Positions 1-6,363 of a stretch of DNA of 11,141 bases are shown here, in pieces. Source of the DNA: Phycisphaerales bacterium. GTDB lineage: Bacteria; Planctomycetota; Phycisphaerae; Sedimentisphaerales; Anaerohalosphaeraceae. The stretch spans positions 1 to 11,141 of the forward strand of contig DSDR01000126.1 of assembly GCA_011048645.1 (NCBI GenBank). The letters run 5' to 3'. The notes beneath the pieces are model-generated. The model saw only the letters and a program-made list of their open reading frames with translations, searched no databases and was not told where the DNA came from. The translations under genes were made by a program, and so were the position numbers. Each line of letters opens with the position of its first letter. Positions within the stretch are counted from its first letter, which is position 1.

Positions 1-773
1 CACGTTTCAAACTCCGCCCATAAATAAGTATGGTCGCTGGGTTTTTCCGCTTTGCGGGCGTCGGCGTCGATCTCGCAGCGGATACAGCGTTTGGCCAGGG
101 CCTCGGTAGCGGTGATATAGTCGATCCGCCAGCCGAGGTTGCGTTTGAATCCGTTGGGAATCCGGTAGTCCCAAAACGTATAGCAGCCCGGCTGGTCGGG
201 ATGGTGCAATCGAAACACATCAACCAGCCCCAGCGCCAGCACCTTTTCCAGAGCGTTTTGTACTTCTTTGCAGAAACACACGCTGCCCCACAACCCCTGC
301 GGGTCATGGACGTCGATATCCTGCCTGGCCGCATTAAAATCACCCAGCCAGATCAGTTTTGGATTATTTTGAATCTCTTTTTCCAAGTACCGCCGCAGCA
401 GTTCGAACCATTCCAGTTTGTACCGGAATTTATCCGATCCCATCTCAAACCCCTGGGGGATGTAGGTGTTGACCACGGTGATCGGGCCGTAGTCGGCCTG
501 TAGAAAGCGGGCCTGACCGACGGTGTCGCCGGGCAATTGATTTCGGATATTTTTCGGTTCAATCCGACTGAACATCGCTACGCCGTTATATTTTTTCTGG
601 CCGTGAAAAATAACCTGATAACCGGCGCCGCTAAAAGCCTCGTGGGGAAAATCCTCATCCTGCACCTTGGTTTCCTGCACGGCCAGCACATCGGGCTGAT
701 TGTCGGCCAGCCAGCGGCAAATCGGCCCAATCCGACTGCGTATCGAGTTGGCATTGAATGTGGCTATCTTCAT
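1..773 (-). CDS. xthA: Exonuclease III (AP endonuclease), 3' end cut by window edge
   Basis: Exonuclease III removes nucleotides from 3' ends of duplex DNA and cuts at abasic sites in base excision repair. The minus-strand reading frame starts MKIATFNANSIRSR and stays open to the left edge, giving 257 codons. Key family residues are visible: N7, E34 in the VQETK motif (metal binding), Y104 in NTYIPQG, D145 and N147 in GDFNAA, and the C-terminal SDH motif (D247, H248). Escherichia coli XthA has 268 residues, so probably only a few codons are missing. The ATG at 773 gives the canonical start; the codon before it is GTG and no strong Shine-Dalgarno is seen. The gene lies 149 bp downstream of rnd on the same strand and has its own candidate promoter. 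Family assignment is firm; only the terminus is unseen. Confidence 0.95.
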   Translation of the reverse strand, partial: MKIATFNANSIRSRIGPICRWLADNQPDVLAVQETKVQDEDFPHEAFSGAGYQVIFHGQKKYNGVAMFSRIEPKNIRNQLPGDTVGQARFLQADYGPITVVNTYIPQGFEMGSDKFRYKLEWFELLRRYLEKEIQNNPKLIWLGDFNAARQDIDVHDPQGLWGSVCFCKEVQNALEKVLALGLVDVFRLHHPDQPGCYTFWDYRIPNGFKRNLGWRIDYITATEALAKRCIRCEIDADARKAEKPSDHTYLWAEFET

Positions 774-789
774 CACATCGATCCATGTG

Positions 790-818
790 AAGCGGCTGGA
801 GAAGCCTTCCAGCCGCTT
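790..818 (-). other. Perfect stem-loop in the xthA leader
   Basis: AAGCGGCTGGA (790-800) and its exact complement TCCAGCCGCTT (808-818) form an 11-bp GC-rich stem with a 7-nt loop. The stem ends 16 nt before the xthA ATG. No T-run follows it on either strand, so it is not a typical intrinsic terminator. It could be the 3' end structure of the rnd transcript, or a structure affecting xthA translation or mRNA stability. The hairpin is seen directly; its role is inferred. Confidence 0.6.
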
Positions 819-845
819 GGTTACCTTACATTCCTGGTAAACGCT

Positions 846-874
846 ATTCTACGCTGAAAAGATCGACCCGTCTA
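846..874 (-). promoter_or_regulatory. Candidate sigma70 promoter for xthA
   Basis: On the minus strand TAGACG (874-869, 4 of 6 to TTGACA) is followed after 17 bp by TAGAAT (851-846, 5 of 6 to TATAAT). Transcription would start near 839, giving a leader of about 66 nt that contains the 790-818 stem-loop. The site lies in the 149-bp gap after rnd, so xthA may be transcribed separately as well as by read-through. Confidence 0.45.
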
Positions 875-922
875 AAGTTTTTCAACAAACCGGTGAAAAA
901 AGCGGATAGACAGCCTCAACAG

Positions 923-2071
923 TCAACCCAATACGTCCCGCAGAGCGGGCAAGACCAAACGGACCTGCCAGCGCATCCAGCCGATGCGAAGCAGTTTTTC
1001 TTCGGTGTCGGCATGGGTGTTGACCGCCGCCAGAAGACTCTTGCGCGACGCGATTAACGACGTCGGCAAATCGAGTGACTTGGCGATACATCGGCATTGG
1101 GTGTGCAGATGCTCTGCCTTTTCAAGTATTTCGGGGGCGGGGCGTTGACCGGCGTTCTTCAGCAGGGGTTGCGGCCACTGGCGGCTGTTCAGTCGTTGAG
1201 CCTGCTGCAAGGCCTCAACCAATTCGCGGCGACGGTTGCCCTTGCAGTGTCGGGGCAAACGGGGCAGCTTGTCGGGGAGGATTTGTTTTTGCCGTTCGGC
1301 CCATAACGCCAGTTCGACCAGGCGATCATTGTGCAGAATGCGAAACGGCGCCGAGTCGGCTCGGTCGGATTGTTCTTGTCGCCATTGCCAGACCGCCCGC
1401 ACGAATGCCAATTGACGCGGCGACAACCCCGAAACGCCCCGAATACGCCAGACTTTTTCAGAATTTTCGGGGATTTTGACGACTTGACTTTGGGCAATTG
1501 TCCACTGGCAGTATTCACGATGCCACTCGGTGCGCCCCAGCCGATGCAGTCGGTCGGTCAAATAGTCCGTCAGCCGCTCCAGATAGCGAATGTCTTCGGC
1601 GGCATAGACCAGCAACTTGGCATCAATCGGACGTTTGGCCCAGTTGGCCCGCTGGTTGTGCTTGGACAGTCCGATACCCAGAATCTGTTCCAGCAGGGCC
1701 GACAGGCTGAATTTTTCCAGCCCGATCAGGCGCGCCGCCAACATTGTGTCAAATATCTCATTGTTCGGCCGAAACCCAAAATCCGCCCTCAACATCCGCA
1801 GATCATATCCCGCATCGTGAAAAATCAACAGCTTGTCGGACAGAAGGCTCAGCATCTCGCTCAAATCCAACTCTGCCAGCGGATCGACAATAAAACAACG
1901 ATCTCCCATAGCCACTTGAATCAGGCAGACTTTGTGATGAAAATGATGATAACTATCTGCTTCTATATCAATAGCGACGCGCTCCGCCCGGCTTAATGCC
2001 TCAAGCAGGACAGGCATCGCTTGCGGGGCCGCAACGAGGTCATAGGTCTGCTGCGTCGGGTCCATGCTCAT
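923..2071 (-). CDS. rnd: Ribonuclease D (DEDDy 3'-5' exoribonuclease with HRDC domain)
   Basis: RNase D trims 3' ends of tRNA precursors and other small RNAs in the cytoplasm. The DEDDy exonuclease domain fills about residues 1-175: D35 and E37 in IDIEAD, D90 in HDAGYDLRML, then Y156 and D160 in VYAAEDIRYL (Y-x3-D). An HRDC domain follows at about 212-290 (GLSPRQLAFVRAVWQWR), and a basic C-terminal region to 382 may be a second HRDC-like unit. E. coli RNase D has 375 residues, so the length is normal. Possible starts are GTG 2074, ATG 2071 and ATG 2065. None has a good Shine-Dalgarno; I chose the longest ATG. A strong minus-strand promoter lies at 2123-2151, divergent from lysC. xthA follows after 149 bp. 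Confidence 0.92.
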   Translation of the reverse strand: MSMDPTQQTYDLVAAPQAMPVLLEALSRAERVAIDIEADSYHHFHHKVCLIQVAMGDRCFIVDPLAELDLSEMLSLLSDKLLIFHDAGYDLRMLRADFGFRPNNEIFDTMLAARLIGLEKFSLSALLEQILGIGLSKHNQRANWAKRPIDAKLLVYAAEDIRYLERLTDYLTDRLHRLGRTEWHREYCQWTIAQSQVVKIPENSEKVWRIRGVSGLSPRQLAFVRAVWQWRQEQSDRADSAPFRILHNDRLVELALWAERQKQILPDKLPRLPRHCKGNRRRELVEALQQAQRLNSRQWPQPLLKNAGQRPAPEILEKAEHLHTQCRCIAKSLDLPTSLIASRKSLLAAVNTHADTEEKLLRIGWMRWQVRLVLPALRDVLG

Positions 2072-2100
2072 CACACAAAATGATTTATTTCGGCTGTCAT

Positions 2101-2130
2101 TTGTCCTTAACTAATACACTACACTATAAA
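2101..2130 (+). promoter_or_regulatory. Possible upstream plus-strand promoter for lysC
   Basis: TTGTCC (2101-2106), an 18-bp spacer and TATAAA (2125-2130, 5 of 6 to TATAAT). This -10 overlaps the minus-strand -10 of rnd, so the two would exclude each other. If used, it would give lysC a leader of about 250 nt. It is weaker than the 2283-2311 candidate. Confidence 0.3.
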
Positions 2131-2151
2131 ACGATTCCGTGTTCTGTTCAA
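2123..2151 (-). promoter_or_regulatory. Sigma70-like promoter for rnd
   Basis: The minus strand reads TTGAAC (2151-2146), a 17-bp spacer, and TATAGT (2128-2123). Transcription would begin near 2116, leaving a leader of about 45 nt before the rnd start. The -35 element and the bases after it (TTGAACAGAACA) are nearly repeated at the facing lysC promoter. Confidence 0.7.
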
Positions 2152-2293
2152 GTTTTGGTTTGCTGAATAACGAACTCGGAGGAAAAGGCTGACAAAGGGC
2201 GGTTCTCTTCTATGGACGCTCGCTGTTATGAGCTGACGTTTGTTTTTTTGCGTTTGTGTGGCGGGTTTATACTGGATTCTGTTTGACAGAACA
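2140..2293. repeat. Inverted repeat at the two divergent -35 regions
   Basis: TGTTCTGT (2140-2147) is the exact complement of ACAGAACA (2286-2293). Counting CAA (2149-2151) with TTG (2283-2285), the match extends to 11 pairs with one bulged base. The arms lie in the rnd and lysC -35 regions, each in the same orientation relative to its own promoter. It may be a pair of operator sites for a shared regulator. If transcription begins upstream of 2140, it could instead be the closing helix of a structured leader. The match is seen; both roles are inferred. Confidence 0.4.
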
Positions 2294-2311
2294 TTTTATT
2301 TTTGTTATTTA
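2283..2311 (+). promoter_or_regulatory. Candidate main promoter for lysC
   Basis: A perfect TTGACA (2283-2288), a 17-bp spacer and TATTTA (2306-2311). The -10 is weak but is preceded by TG one base upstream (2303-2304), an extended -10 feature. Transcription would start near 2318, giving a leader of about 70 nt. That leader region contains CCTGAA-A-TTCAGG (2313-2325) and two direct copies of TCAGGCCGT (2321-2329 and 2347-2355). Confidence 0.5.
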
Positions 2312-2387
2312 ACCTGAAATTCAGGCCGTGTCGTGATTCGAAAACGTCAGGCCGTACAGCTTGATTTTCCAGCATAAAGGGATAAAA

Positions 2388-3623
2388 ATGGCAATATTGG
2401 TACAGAAATTCGGCGGCACGTCGGTGGCGAACGCCGAAAAGATCTGTCGCGCCGCCGAACGCGCCCTGAGGGCACATCAGCAGGGCTATCAGGTGGTCAT
2501 CGTGGCTTCCGCGCGGGGCAAGCAGACCGATGAGCTGATTGCCGACGCCAAAGAACTGAATCTTGCACCGCCGCGCCGGGAAATGGATATGTTGATGGCC
2601 TCCGGCGAGCAGCAAACGGTTTCGCTGTTGGCGATTACGCTGTGGGGGATGGGGCAAAAGGCGATCAGCTTTACCGGTCAGCAGGCCGGTTTTTTTACAG
2701 ATGATACGTATTCCAAAGCCCGCATCCTCGATATTAAGGCCGACCGTGTGCACGAAAAGCTCAACGAAGGTTATATTGTGGCCGTAGCCGGATTTCAAGG
2801 CGTCAATGAGGCGGGGGATATTACCACGCTCGGACGCGGCGGCTCCGATACCAGCGCCGTGGCCCTGGCGGCCGTGCTCGGCGCCGAACGGTGCGATATC
2901 TATACGGATGTGGACGGCATTTACACGTCCGATCCGCGCATTTACAACAAGGCCGTCAAGATCGACAAAATCAGTTATGACGAGATTCTTGAGATGGCCA
3001 GTCTCGGCGCCGGCGTCATGCACGGGCGCTCCATTGAAGTCGGCAAGAAATATGATGTGCCCATTTATGTGCGCAGCAGTTTGAATGATAATCCCGGAAC
3101 GTTAATTACTCACGAGGTGCCTGAAATGGAACATATATTGGTCTCCGGTGCGACAATCCAAAAAGACCTGACCAAAATCACTCTCATCGGCGTGGACCAC
3201 AAGCCCGGCAATGCGGCCAAGATATTCACCCAACTGGCGGTCAAGCGCGTCAGCGTCAACGATATTATCCAGACGGAAGTCAGCCCTGACAAAGCGAACC
3301 TGTCCTTTACCGTCTCGCACGCCGATTTGGATGTGGCTCGTCAGGCCATCGCCAATATTCGCAATATGGTGCATTGTCAATCGGTTATTGTGCGTGAAGA
3401 TGTGGCCGAGGTGTCCATCGTCGGCGTTGGGATGCAGTCGCATTACGGCGTGGCCGAAAAGATGTTTGCGGCGCTGGCTGAAAAACAAATCAACATTGAT
3501 TCGATCACCACCAGCGAGATTCGAATCAGTTGTCTGGTCGATCTGGATCAGGGGGAAAAAGCGCTCATCGCGGTGTGCGACGCCTTTGAACTGGACAAGC
3601 CCGCCGCCGAACGTCTGGCCTGA
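2388..3623 (+). CDS. lysC: Aspartokinase with two C-terminal ACT domains
   Basis: Aspartokinase phosphorylates L-aspartate with ATP, the first step to lysine, threonine, methionine and diaminopimelate. The 411-residue protein has the kinase signature KFGGTS (7-12), then MASGEQ, TGQQAG, the GRGGSDTSA loop and TDVDGIYTSDPR, and ends with paired ACT domains from about residue 255 (IGVDHKPGNAAKIF; then SIVGVGMQSHYGVAEKMF and SITTSEIRIS). Length and layout match the single-function LysC of Bacillus and Corynebacterium, where ACT domains bind lysine or threonine for feedback control. ATG 2388 is chosen over upstream TTG 2361 because AAAGGG (2376-2381) is 6 nt before it and MAILVQKFGGTS is the family start. 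An internal start at codon 247 may make a beta subunit. The nuclease gene follows after 35 bp, probably on the same transcript. Confidence 0.95.
   Translation: MAILVQKFGGTSVANAEKICRAAERALRAHQQGYQVVIVASARGKQTDELIADAKELNLAPPRREMDMLMASGEQQTVSLLAITLWGMGQKAISFTGQQAGFFTDDTYSKARILDIKADRVHEKLNEGYIVAVAGFQGVNEAGDITTLGRGGSDTSAVALAAVLGAERCDIYTDVDGIYTSDPRIYNKAVKIDKISYDEILEMASLGAGVMHGRSIEVGKKYDVPIYVRSSLNDNPGTLITHEVPEMEHILVSGATIQKDLTKITLIGVDHKPGNAAKIFTQLAVKRVSVNDIIQTEVSPDKANLSFTVSHADLDVARQAIANIRNMVHCQSVIVREDVAEVSIVGVGMQSHYGVAEKMFAALAEKQINIDSITTSEIRISCLVDLDQGEKALIAVCDAFELDKPAAERLA
3114..3128 (+). promoter_or_regulatory. Internal ribosome binding site and start for a possible LysC beta subunit
   Basis: GAGGTG (3114-3119) lies 6 nt before an in-frame ATG (3126-3128), which is codon 247 of lysC at the boundary between kinase and ACT domains. 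Translation from here would give a 165-residue protein made only of the two ACT domains. In Bacillus subtilis and Corynebacterium glutamicum LysC, the beta subunit of an alpha2beta2 enzyme arises by internal initiation at about this residue. The signal is better than that of several real starts in this window; use in vivo is inferred. Confidence 0.55.
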
Positions 3624-3658
3624 TGCTATAAAAAACGGCGCCGGAGCAAATAAGGATA

Positions 3659-4306
3659 ATGGCACGCCGAAAATCGTTTCGTATGGTAATGAGCCGACGA
3701 CGGATGTACGCCCTTTGGGCGACATTTTTCTTTTTTGTTCTGCCTTTTGTCGTTGTTCTGGATCGTCAGTTTTTGCGGCCGATGCGTCAGGCGATACGGA
3801 TCGCCGTCTGGGCCAGCGAAGACCGGAAACGCTACCATGGGCAGGTATTTGAAGTTGTTCATATTGTTGACGGAGATACATTGGATATAGGTGTTTCCGA
3901 TGGACAGAATCCTTTTACTCGTGTCCGTTTACTGGGTGTGGATACGCCTGAGACGCATCATCCTGCGATCGGACAGATGTATTTCGGCCCCGAAGCGACC
4001 GAGTTTACCGCCGGGTTGGCTGATGGACAGCAGGTAACGGTACTGCTTGATACCGTTGCCGATGAACGCGACCGTTACGGCCGACTTTTGGCATACATTG
4101 AATTTCCCGATGGGGATGTCCTGAATGAGGAAATCATTCGCAGCGGTCACGGCTATGCCGACCTTCGTTTTTCGCACAGCCGATTCGATGCGTATGTTCA
4201 ATTGATGGAGGCGGCCATCGCCGAACGAAAGGGGCTTTGGCGGGATGTCAAACGCGAGCAGTTACCCGATTGGCTGCGCCGCCGGCGTCCGGAGTTGTTA
4301 CGCTGA
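3659..4306 (+). CDS. Membrane-anchored staphylococcal nuclease-like (SNase) endonuclease
   Basis: The SNase family consists of calcium-dependent nucleases that cut DNA or RNA. The 215-residue protein starts with a basic segment (RRRM at 13-16) and one hydrophobic helix (about 18-34), predicting a cytoplasmic N-terminus and a nuclease domain outside the inner membrane. The domain (about 60-200) keeps the catalytic set of S. aureus nuclease: D71 and D73 in IVDGDTL, R90, D95 and E98 in RVRLLGVDTPET, and R142 in DRYGRLLAYI. It is therefore probably active. The C-terminus is basic (RRRRPELLR). ATG 3659 has AAGGA only 2 nt upstream and GGAG 13 nt upstream; ATG 3683 or 3689 are alternatives that keep the helix. 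The physiological substrate is unknown. It lies 35 bp after lysC with no terminator between them. Confidence 0.9.
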   Translation: MARRKSFRMVMSRRRMYALWATFFFFVLPFVVVLDRQFLRPMRQAIRIAVWASEDRKRYHGQVFEVVHIVDGDTLDIGVSDGQNPFTRVRLLGVDTPETHHPAIGQMYFGPEATEFTAGLADGQQVTVLLDTVADERDRYGRLLAYIEFPDGDVLNEEIIRSGHGYADLRFSHSRFDAYVQLMEAAIAERKGLWRDVKREQLPDWLRRRRPELLR

Positions 4307-4331
4307 ACAATGTGGACAAAAAAACTATAAC
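4303..4331 (+). promoter_or_regulatory. Weak candidate promoter for the exporter operon
   Basis: CTGAAC (4303-4308), a 17-bp spacer and TATAAC (4326-4331), partly overlapping the end of the nuclease gene. The 158-bp gap to the next gene is AT-rich and has other partial matches, such as TATTAT at 4395-4400 without a good -35. I cannot choose firmly among them. No intrinsic terminator is seen in the gap, so read-through from lysC is possible. Confidence 0.25.
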
Positions 4332-4464
4332 AATAAGACAATAAAATGCGACTTTTTACAAAATAGATGTAACTCAAACCGGGTTAAAATCGACTATTAT
4401 CATACTTGAAAGCAAAAAAGATAAGGGATTACTGTCGGCATAAGAGAGATATAGGACGAACAAG

Positions 4465-6363
4465 TTGAGGTACTGTATTAATCGCTTGAGAAATATATTA
4501 TTGATAGGATTTGCCGGTGTGCCGCTGTTATTTCAGGCAGGGTGTATGAGTCCGTCTGAACATCGCCTCAAGGCTGACCGGACGGCAGAGGAGATTATCG
4601 CTGAAAAACATCAAGAAGCGCTGGGCCGCGACGGAGTCATCGACATTGATCGCCCCAGTACCATTTTAAGGCGGCGGCTTCTCGAAGAACAGGATTTGGT
4701 GATCTCCGGGCCGGCTTCGCTGGGAAGCGATCGTCTGGAGGCCGTTGAGCATTGGCCGGATGACGACTATCTTTCACCTCGCACAGACTCCGGGGATGCT
4801 TTTATTCAAATCACCAAAGACGAGCCGCTGAAATTGACATTGACCGACGCCCTGCAAATCGGCGCGCGAAACAGTTTTGTCTATCAGGAACAAAAAGAAG
4901 GCGTTTTTCGGGCCGCCTTGGCGCTGGATGTCGAACGCAATGCATTTCGAAATATCTTTCAGGGGCAGGTTCAAAGCAATATCTCCGCCGATACCACCGG
5001 CGACAATACTGTCAGCGGAACCGTGCAAAGCGGCACGCTTGACGTCACGCGCAATTTATATGAAGGCGGTCAGGTTACCGCGGGGATCGCCGTCGATTTG
5101 GCGAATTTGTTGACCGGAGGCGGGGCGTCCTCGCTGGGATTGGCGGCGGATACGTCAATCTCGGTTCCTTTGTTGCGGGGAGCGGGACGTCATATTGCGA
5201 CCGAATCCCTGACCCAGGCCGAGCGCGACGTGATTTATGCGATGTGGGAGTTCGAACAATATAAAAAGGGGTTTGCGGTCGATGTGGCCGACAGCTACTT
5301 GAGGGTGCTGCGAAGTTTGGATGAGGTGCGCAACCAACGCGAAAATTATCGCAGCGTGATTGCCTCAGCCCGACGAAGCCGACGGCTGGCCGATGCGGGA
5401 CGTTTGCAGGAAATCGAGGTGGACCAGGCCGCCCAAAGTGAACTTCGCGCCAGGCAGCAATGGATTGGCTCAATGGAGTCGTATCAAGGGGCGCTGGATT
5501 CATTCAAATCGCTGCTTGGCCTGCCGCCGGATGCAAACATTGAGTTGGACCCGAATGATTTGGATTATATTGTGGAGCCGACGCAGCAGCTTCGCGAAAA
5601 CTTTTTGACCGAGGATCAGGCCCTGCAGGATCGCCCCGTCCAACCGGCTGATGCGCCGATTGAACTGGACGAGCCAAGTCAGGAAGACGCCGGACCGTGG
5701 GAACTGGATATGGACCGTGCGGCACAGATTGCCTTGAATAACCGACTGGACTTTCGAAAAGCCATGGAACAAGTCTATGACGCCCAGCGTAAAGTGATTG
5801 TTGCCGCTGACAGGCTCAGAGCGGAATTGACGCTCGGCGGGGGGGCTGGTTTTGGGTCTCGACGCAACTCGGTTGGCAGTGCCGCAAGCGATGATGCTCA
5901 ATTGCGATGGGATGAAGGCGTGTTTTCAGGTCTATTGACACTTGATTTGCCGCTTGAACGTACCCAGGAACGCGTCGCGTATCGCAACAGTCTAATTGCG
6001 CTGGAAAACAATGTTCGCAATGTGCAGCGGCAGGAAGACCAAATCAAGCTCTCGCTGCGAAATACGCTTCGGAATATGCGGCAAACCCGTGAGAATTTGT
6101 ATATTCAGATCAAATCGGTGCTCATTGCGGAAAAGCGGGTCCGAAGTGTGAATCTGTTTCTGGAGGCTGGACGGGCGCAGATGCGTGATTTTCTCGAAGC
6201 GCAGGAAGCGCTGTTGTCGGCCCAGAATGCGTTGACCGCCGCGGCGGTGAGTTATCGAATCGCCGAGCTGGAGTTGCAGCGTGATCTGGGATTGTTGCAA
6301 GTGGACGAACGCGGAATTTGGCGGGAAATGCTGCCGGAGGAATTAGGATATGCTCAAAAGTAA
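4465..6363 (+). CDS. TolC/OprM-family outer-membrane efflux lipoprotein
   Basis: Outer-membrane exit duct of the tripartite exporter encoded with the next three genes. The 632-residue protein starts at TTG 4465, preceded by AGGA (4453-4456) at 8 nt. This start gives a signal peptide with basic residues, a hydrophobic core (LLIGFAGVPLLF) and Cys27 in QAGC, an imperfect lipobox. A polar N-terminal extension of about 90 residues (DRTAEEIIAEKHQEAL) follows. The first OEP repeat starts near 118 (LTLTDALQIGARNS) and runs to about 365. An acidic, proline-containing linker (about 367-411) precedes the second repeat (DMDRAAQIALNNRLDFRKA to about 615), with long alpha-helical heptad regions in both. 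TolC and OprM have roughly 470-490 residues, so extension and linker explain the extra length. The stop overlaps the adaptor start by 14 bp. Confidence 0.88.
   Translation: MRYCINRLRNILLIGFAGVPLLFQAGCMSPSEHRLKADRTAEEIIAEKHQEALGRDGVIDIDRPSTILRRRLLEEQDLVISGPASLGSDRLEAVEHWPDDDYLSPRTDSGDAFIQITKDEPLKLTLTDALQIGARNSFVYQEQKEGVFRAALALDVERNAFRNIFQGQVQSNISADTTGDNTVSGTVQSGTLDVTRNLYEGGQVTAGIAVDLANLLTGGGASSLGLAADTSISVPLLRGAGRHIATESLTQAERDVIYAMWEFEQYKKGFAVDVADSYLRVLRSLDEVRNQRENYRSVIASARRSRRLADAGRLQEIEVDQAAQSELRARQQWIGSMESYQGALDSFKSLLGLPPDANIELDPNDLDYIVEPTQQLRENFLTEDQALQDRPVQPADAPIELDEPSQEDAGPWELDMDRAAQIALNNRLDFRKAMEQVYDAQRKVIVAADRLRAELTLGGGAGFGSRRNSVGSAASDDAQLRWDEGVFSGLLTLDLPLERTQERVAYRNSLIALENNVRNVQRQEDQIKLSLRNTLRNMRQTRENLYIQIKSVLIAEKRVRSVNLFLEAGRAQMRDFLEAQEALLSAQNALTAAAVSYRIAELELQRDLGLLQVDERGIWREMLPEELGYAQK

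Noticed and set aside
790..818. Intrinsic terminator for rnd at the perfect hairpin
   Set aside because: Neither side carries a T-run, so I list it as a stem-loop of unknown role instead.
30..857. Two plus-strand open frames (30-503 and 537-857) at the left end
   Set aside because: They are antisense to xthA and its leader, and the xthA protein is unmistakable.
1331..1996. 221-codon plus-strand open frame antisense to rnd
   Set aside because: The opposite strand carries every DEDDy motif of RNase D in the right order and spacing.
2212..2286. Possible 24-codon leader peptide before lysC with AAAGGGCGG upstream
   Set aside because: It is not rich in Lys, Thr or Met codons, overlaps the predicted lysC -35, and no terminator or antiterminator pair follows it.
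2152..2300. Lysine riboswitch (L box) before lysC
   Set aside because: A stretch near 2181-2199 (GGAAAAGGCTGACAAAGGG) vaguely recalls part of the L box, but the other conserved elements (AGAGGTGC, GCCGAAG) are absent.
2226..3023. 265-codon open frame on the minus strand across lysC
   Set aside because: It lies antisense to a well-conserved aspartokinase, has no recognisable domain and covers the lysC promoter region. Biased codon use opens such frames.
3623..3660. Terminator between lysC and the nuclease gene
   Set aside because: The GGCGCC palindrome is too short and no T-run follows. The 35-bp gap looks like an operon spacer.
3102..3881. 259-codon minus-strand open frame over lysC and the nuclease gene
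   Set aside because: It is antisense to two confidently identified genes, has no domain match and no ribosome binding site that I can see.
1..4306. A defence or competence island built from the three nucleases (xthA, rnd, SNase)
   Set aside because: All three belong to common families with housekeeping or general roles, lie on different strands with lysC between them, and no helicase, sensor or mobile gene is nearby.
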